DNA from: CALJFL01 sp964590005
Lineage (GTDB): Bacteria > Pseudomonadota > Gammaproteobacteria > Pseudomonadales > Halieaceae
Direction of reading: 5' to 3'
NCBI GenBank assembly: GCA_964590005.1
Contig: CAZPVJ010000001.1
Location: forward strand, 1 to 25,621
Length of the DNA stretch: 25,621 bases
The notes under the pieces are model-generated. The model was not told the DNA's origin and searched no databases. It saw nothing but the letters and a program-made list of their open reading frames with translations. This document shows positions 21,735 to 25,621 of the stretch, piece after piece (positions within the stretch are counted from its first letter, which is position 1; each line of letters starts with the position of its first letter). The position numbers were made by a program, and so were the translations under genes.

Positions 21735-23651
21735 TCACTCACTATTGCGCTGTATAAATTGGACCAGAGGGCCGATTACCCGGTTATCCTCCCGATCCTC
21801 GGCTGTCACGATGTCCAGGTGTGAGTAGCCCTCAGAGATGTAAACCTCGTAGCCACCCGATACCTCCCCAAACGTTGGGAAGGCGATACTCGGTTGGTTT
21901 TCATCAATGACGCGTGTGGTTACCCCGTCGCAGGACGGGGCGCTGCAGGGTCCAATCGACTTGGCAAAACCCAGGAACGATCCCGGCACCGGTGTTAAGC
22001 CATTACTGCCGCCAAAGGCGATCACAGGGATGTCGATGTTTGCTGCCTGGGTTCTATTGTCGATATCAACCCGTCCCCGACCGGCAGGTGGAGGCGCCGA
22101 CAGCTGGCTTGTGTCCAGGCCAAGCCGCGCGGTTACCCCCAGCCCGGAGGAGGGGTAATACCAGTCGAAGAGATTGGTATCACCCTTGTAGGAGAGAGTC
22201 AGGATTCGTTCCTCGAAATTGGTGGGCTCGACTTCAACACCCCACATTCTGCCCAGCACAGGTTCAACGGGGGCTGGTCCATTATCAACGAAAACATTGT
22301 CGGGTAACTCATCATCAAAGTTCAGCCAGGTCGTAAGTCCGTCTACTACAGGGCCCGGTGCACCGATTGACGCGGCCAGGAAAGGCGCCGCCGCTGCTCC
22401 CAGGCCATCGTCATCAATATACTGGGCAAACAGTGAGACTGAAGTGCCCTTTGCCGTGCCCAGCAAAACCCTGATCGGTAATAACTCGGGCACCTGGTTG
22501 AAGGCGCTGTTTCCATCGATCCCGTTTTGATCTTGCTGGATGATGGACAGGCCGGTATCACCGTTCAGGTCGCCATCAAGTGCCACCAGCTCTCCGGCCG
22601 CAAATGTTTGGATATTGATAAGGCCGCTGGCATAAGCGTCGGTAGGCGGTGTACATACGGGATTGCTAAAGGCCGCGCAATCGGTAGCCTCGGTTTCTAC
22701 CGAGCAGGCGGTGGTGCCATCGATGCAGCGGGCGGCCTGATCGCGAACAGCGCCAAAAAGACCGCCATCGAACCGTGCCTCTATTCGATCGAGTGTGTCC
22801 TCGGAAACCGGGTCAGTGGTGACGCCTCCACCTCCTTCCAGTAGCACCAGCCCACGCAGGCGCCCGTAGCCTGGAGTGACTGCCTCGCCATCAAAATCCA
22901 GATCAGTGGCGGCGTATCGCACGGTATACCCCGTGCCCGCGGAATGACCACCCAGGAATACGTTGTCGTTGCGTACATGGGCCAGCGCCTGGCTTACGAT
23001 CGCGTCAATATCCAGTGTATGGACCAGTGGTGTCCAGTTGGCGATAAACGCCAGGTCGTCAGATGCGTTGTACGCGATGAGCCGGCGGTTGGGGCCATCT
23101 ACCAGTCTCGGGTCCAGCTCCAGGCCCAGGTCGTCACCGAAAAAGAAATCCAGGCCAAGGTAGGGGTCGCCCTCCTGTTCCGCGAGCTCCAGGCCGACAC
23201 GGTCTTCCAGCAGCTCGGAGCGCCTGTCCATGGCCCACACTTCAACCACCATCGCAGATTCATCCCGCATTCGGCGCATGAGCTGATCTGCCAGGACGGC
23301 AAACTCGGATGCGCCGCCCTCGAAGCCCGGTATCAGGATCAGGATTGCATCCGGCTGCATCTCGCCGGCGTCCGAAAGGTAATAGCGCGTGTAGATGGCA
23401 TGATTGAGGTCGGGTCCCTGGTCACCAAAGTGAGCCAACAGCTTGGGATTCGTGACCACCACGCCAGGTGAACCCGGGGTCATAGCGGGCTGGGCTTCGC
23501 TTGGTATGCGTTCGGTTTGTTGCAGCATGACCACCGGCTCCGGTTCAGGTGGTTCCGGATTTTCCGGGTTGGAGGCGTTTCTTCGCGAGCTATCGCTGCA
23601 CGCTGTCAATGTAAGCAGCGCCGCGACCAAAAAGACGGGGATGAAGCGCAA
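21735..23651 (-). CDS. Large lipase-like alpha/beta-hydrolase lipoprotein
   Basis: This 638-residue protein begins with a lipoprotein signal peptide (MRFIPVFLVAALLTLTAC) with the lipobox cysteine at 18, then an acidic Pro/Glu linker (PENPEPPEPEP). The alpha/beta-hydrolase core has a nucleophile elbow GGHSAG with Ser at about 237 and an upstream ILILIPGFEGGASEF. Four cysteines at about 309-333 probably form disulfides. It may act on an ester substrate at the cell surface. The start is TTG at 23651 because AGAGGG lies seven bases upstream and no ATG precedes the signal peptide at a sensible distance. A longer frame to 23813 would bury the signal peptide. The gene is divergent from the GFA gene. 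Confidence 0.85.
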   Translation of the reverse strand: MRFIPVFLVAALLTLTACSDSSRRNASNPENPEPPEPEPVVMLQQTERIPSEAQPAMTPGSPGVVVTNPKLLAHFGDQGPDLNHAIYTRYYLSDAGEMQPDAILILIPGFEGGASEFAVLADQLMRRMRDESAMVVEVWAMDRRSELLEDRVGLELAEQEGDPYLGLDFFFGDDLGLELDPRLVDGPNRRLIAYNASDDLAFIANWTPLVHTLDIDAIVSQALAHVRNDNVFLGGHSAGTGYTVRYAATDLDFDGEAVTPGYGRLRGLVLLEGGGGVTTDPVSEDTLDRIEARFDGGLFGAVRDQAARCIDGTTACSVETEATDCAAFSNPVCTPPTDAYASGLINIQTFAAGELVALDGDLNGDTGLSIIQQDQNGIDGNSAFNQVPELLPIRVLLGTAKGTSVSLFAQYIDDDGLGAAAAPFLAASIGAPGPVVDGLTTWLNFDDELPDNVFVDNGPAPVEPVLGRMWGVEVEPTNFEERILTLSYKGDTNLFDWYYPSSGLGVTARLGLDTSQLSAPPPAGRGRVDIDNRTQAANIDIPVIAFGGSNGLTPVPGSFLGFAKSIGPCSAPSCDGVTTRVIDENQPSIAFPTFGEVSGGYEVYISEGYSHLDIVTAEDREDNRVIGPLVQFIQRNSE

Positions 23652-23658
23652 AAGTGAA

Positions 23659-23664
23659 CCCTCT
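23659..23664 (-). promoter_or_regulatory. Ribosome binding site for the TTG start of the lipase-like lipoprotein
   Basis: AGAGGG on the minus strand, seven bases before TTG at 23651. It fixes the start directly in front of the lipoprotein signal peptide. Confidence 0.5.
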
Positions 23665-23775
23665 CGTTGATATTTCTGATCTGCGCACGTTCTTGCTGTG
23701 CGAGTGTGGTACCTTCGCCATGACCCTGCCAACTGCTCGCAGTGCAAACAGCAATAGAGACGGGAGACTTTGAAG

Positions 23776-24192
23776 ATGAGCAATACAGTAACGGGCGGCT
23801 GCCTTTGCGGCAACTTTTCCTACGAACTTGACCGTGACCAGGTGCTTTCTGCCCACCATTGCCATTGCAAGGATTGTCAGAAAATTACCGGGAGCGGTAA
23901 GGCCACTATTATCATGTCGCCCACGGAGGCATTGACATCTACCGGCGAACTGAAATCTTTCACCGTCGAGGGCACCGATGGCGCCCACGTGACCCGCTGT
24001 TTTTGTCCGAATTGCGGGTCTCAGCTGATCAGCTATCTGGAGGAGATGCCGACGATGCGCTTCGTTAAGGCCGGTTCCCTGGATGACAGCAGTTGGGTAA
24101 CGGTGGACTCTACTTTCTGGAGTGATTCCGCTGAAAAATGGTCGCCGGTGGATGATAGTTGTGTCGCCTTTGAGCGCAATCCGCCTTCTTGA
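23776..24192 (+). CDS. GFA (glutathione-dependent formaldehyde-activating) family protein
   Basis: This 138-residue CENP-V/GFA zinc protein has zinc ligands visible as CxC (Cys9, Cys11), CxCxxC (Cys29, Cys31, Cys34 in HHCHCKDCQK) and CxCxxC (Cys75, Cys77, Cys80 in RCFCPNCG). Related proteins have been linked to glutathione adducts, but most members are uncharacterised and no formaldehyde dehydrogenase is nearby. The ATG at 23776 has GGGAG nine bases upstream; a TTG two codons earlier is ignored. It is 59 bases upstream of thpR on the same strand and may be co-transcribed with it. Confidence 0.92.
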   Translation: MSNTVTGGCLCGNFSYELDRDQVLSAHHCHCKDCQKITGSGKATIIMSPTEALTSTGELKSFTVEGTDGAHVTRCFCPNCGSQLISYLEEMPTMRFVKAGSLDDSSWVTVDSTFWSDSAEKWSPVDDSCVAFERNPPS

Positions 24193-24251
24193 TGCCACTC
24201 AGCGGGGCGTTTTGGCTTTTTGAAGCTGTGGGCCACCAGGTTTGACAGCTC

Positions 24252-24791
24252 ATGCGATTGTTCTTTGCACTCGACCCCGAAGCTGAGCTAAAGCGGCATA
24301 TCGATGACTGGCGATTCAGCAATTTTCGAGAACTCACCATCAGCGGCCGCGCCCGCCTGGTGCCAGCGGACAACTTTCATGTGACGCTAGCGTTCATTGG
24401 CGACGTTGAACAGCGCGACGTTGATTCACTCTGTTCCGGGGTTGATGACTTGGCCGATGAGGGCGGACTCGAAACCGGTCAGCTCCTCTTGAGCGAGTTG
24501 GGTTACTGGCAGCGTCCGGGCATACTCTGGCTGGGACCCCGCGAATGTCCCGCATCTTTGCATCACCTGGTGAGAAAACTCAAATCTGTCGGGGCGTGTT
24601 TTGGTGGCAGGCGCGGCGGGAAGCCCTTTATGCCTCACCTGACCCTATTCAGAGGCTGTGATGTACCGCCACCGCAATCGATCGAGCGTCCCGGATTCTA
24701 TCTCAAATACGGGCAGTTCGTTTTGATGCAGTCTACACGCTCCGGTAGCGGGGTCCGGTACCAACCTTTGGCATTGTGGAAACTTGGGTAG
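24252..24791 (+). CDS. thpR: RNA 2',3'-cyclic phosphodiesterase (2H family)
   Basis: This 179-residue protein of the 2H phosphoesterase (LigT/ThpR) family begins with RLFFALDP. The two catalytic HxTx motifs are intact: HVTL with His43 (DNFHVTLAFIGD) and HLTL with His129 (PFMPHLTLFRG). It hydrolyses 2',3'-cyclic phosphate ends to 2'-phosphates and also ligates tRNA halves in vitro in E. coli. The length is normal. The ATG lacks a clear Shine-Dalgarno. The end is only three bases before the -10 box of the next gene. Confidence 0.92.
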   Translation: MRLFFALDPEAELKRHIDDWRFSNFRELTISGRARLVPADNFHVTLAFIGDVEQRDVDSLCSGVDDLADEGGLETGQLLLSELGYWQRPGILWLGPRECPASLHHLVRKLKSVGACFGGRRGGKPFMPHLTLFRGCDVPPPQSIERPGFYLKYGQFVLMQSTRSGSGVRYQPLALWKLG

Positions 24792-24793
24792 TC

Positions 24794-24799
24794 TATAAT
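24794..24799 (+). promoter_or_regulatory. Consensus -10 box upstream of the small lipoprotein gene
   Basis: A perfect TATAAT lies three bases after the thpR stop and 31 bases before the TTG/ATG region of the lipoprotein. A -35 is poor: TTGGCA at 24768-24773 would leave a 20-base spacer. Independent transcription of the last gene is likely, perhaps with an activator. Confidence 0.4.
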
Positions 24800-24830
24800 C
24801 TCGCGAAGAATTATCGGTGGAAGATTCACA

Positions 24831-25451
24831 TTGAATATGATCGTTGTTAGTCGATTGCTTGCTCTTATGGCGTTTACACTTGTATTGCCCGCATGCCAAC
24901 CTGCCCCTGAACTCCCCAAATGCGAATTGAAAGAGGTGAACCATCTCAAGGATATCGACTTTGCTCAGGAAGCGATCTCCAGCAGGTCCAAGCATTGGAC
25001 GGGAATCCAACATGCAGGTGAGAAATCATTTACGGTCAATTTTGACGGCCCCGTGGCTATCATCGAAAAGACAGGCACCCAGCCCTGGTTTTTGTATCGT
25101 CAGCGCTTGAGATCAGGGGATTTCAGCGAGCGTAAACTCGTCTTCTCAGCCGAGGTGAAGCTCATACCCAGTTCTAATTCGGTGGATGCGCGCGCGAGCG
25201 TTGGTGGGCTGCGCTTGTCTGCCATATCCTCAAATGGCAAACCATCCAAGCGGGTAGAGCAGGGCGTCCCGAAAGACAGTGAATACGGAGATTGGCAGAG
25301 CCTACAATTGATTGCTCTGATTCCAAAAAACACGCAGACACTGGAGGTTAGCTTCTTTCACGAGCTGGATGGGGCGATGCATATTCGTAATCCTTCCCTC
25401 CGAGAGGTCAGGCAAGATTCTGAGGCTTGCTCAGAAAGCCAGCAGATCTAG
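24831..25451 (+). CDS. Small lipoprotein of unknown function
   Basis: This protein has about 206 residues. A signal peptide (RLLALMAFTLVLPAC) ends in a lipobox with the modified cysteine at about residue 22, followed by QPAPELPKC. The rest is a beta-rich domain with SLQLIALIPKNTQTLEVSF, resembling carbohydrate-binding-like jelly-roll folds in its alternating pattern; no family is recognised. The start may be TTG at 24831 (GGTGGAAG seven bases upstream) or ATG at 24837 (13 bases from the same site); the former is better placed. It converges with a minus-strand gene whose stop is 27 bases away. Confidence 0.8.
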   Translation: MNMIVVSRLLALMAFTLVLPACQPAPELPKCELKEVNHLKDIDFAQEAISSRSKHWTGIQHAGEKSFTVNFDGPVAIIEKTGTQPWFLYRQRLRSGDFSERKLVFSAEVKLIPSSNSVDARASVGGLRLSAISSNGKPSKRVEQGVPKDSEYGDWQSLQLIALIPKNTQTLEVSFFHELDGAMHIRNPSLREVRQDSEACSESQQI

Positions 25452-25478
25452 ATGAGTGGACGTAAATAGTCTAGTTCT

Positions 25479-25621
25479 TCAGGCCTGCGCGGCTTCAGCT
25501 CGGACCAGGCCCACGAGCAGCGCGTCCAGGTAATCTGCGCTGGCCTCTTCAATCGTGGCCATTGCTTCCAACGCGGCACAGGCATCGTTGTCGTTCTCAT
25601 CCTCAATCATAGCGCGCCAGG
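25479..25621 (-). CDS. C-terminal end of an unidentified protein (cut by window end)
   Basis: A minus-strand frame with 46 complete codons runs from the window edge to a TGA at 25481-25479. The peptide is acidic and Ala-rich and ends ADYLDALLVGLVRAEAAQA, typical of a helical protein tail. No stop interrupts it up to the edge, and its composition is protein-like, but the family cannot be told from this fragment. Confidence 0.5.
   Translation of the reverse strand, partial: WRAMIEDENDNDACAALEAMATIEEASADYLDALLVGLVRAEAAQA

Overview
The window looks like a core chromosomal segment of a marine gammaproteobacterium. It is moderately GC-rich (clearly above 50% by eye), gene-dense, and free of phage or insertion-sequence genes. 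The gene set (epmB, puuAB, mtnA, a MoxR/Bat operon, an MltF-type transglycosylase, a DUF6316-like protein and a PA3496-like acidic protein) fits the NOR5/OM60 (Halieaceae) or a neighbouring cellvibrionalean lineage. That placement is inference from gene content, not a computed phylogeny.

Layout. (1) 1-1125: the tail of an unidentified gene, a small AT-richer three-helix membrane protein, and a 447-base gene-free stretch that ends in a structured leader. (2) 1126-2393: a small DUF6316-like gene convergent with epmB, whose product lysylates elongation factor P; efp is not next to it. (3) 2484-7176: putrescine catabolism. puuB and puuA are divergent from a 113-bp promoter region; puuA is followed closely by a six-helix membrane protein with three internal repeats and then by mtnA (methylthioadenosine salvage). 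(4) 7173-9656, minus strand: a small acidic protein, an uncharacterised radical SAM enzyme with a probable cobalamin-binding domain, and a four-cysteine zinc ribbon. (5) 9657-10522: a 341-base gap rich in inverted repeats, including a perfect 12-bp pair, and a shikimate-kinase-like gene. (6) 10660-11769: gcvT without gcvH or gcvP. (7) 11741-17834, minus strand: a six-gene MoxR-DUF58-DUF4381-BatA-BatB/C-BatD operon whose genes overlap or nearly touch. (8) 17985-20009: an MltF-like lytic transglycosylase divergent from moxR, and an HNH endonuclease. (9) 20235-25621: a GT-C-like membrane protein, a large lipase-like lipoprotein, a GFA-family protein, thpR, a small lipoprotein with a consensus -10 box, and the C-terminal end of a gene cut by the window edge.

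How the genes fit together. The Bat operon and the transglycosylase start from what look like back-to-back promoters, which suggests linked control of envelope functions. puuA, the repeat membrane protein and mtnA form a likely polyamine/methylthioadenosine unit. Every convergent gene pair ends with overlapping, abutting or nearly touching stop codons, leaving no room for ordinary terminators. At least five genes appear to start at TTG, several behind good Shine-Dalgarno sequences. No tRNA, rRNA, CRISPR array, insertion sequence or convincing intrinsic terminator was found. The best candidates for new biology are the triplicated membrane protein, the structured 9.7-9.94 kb gap and the radical SAM/zinc-ribbon pair.
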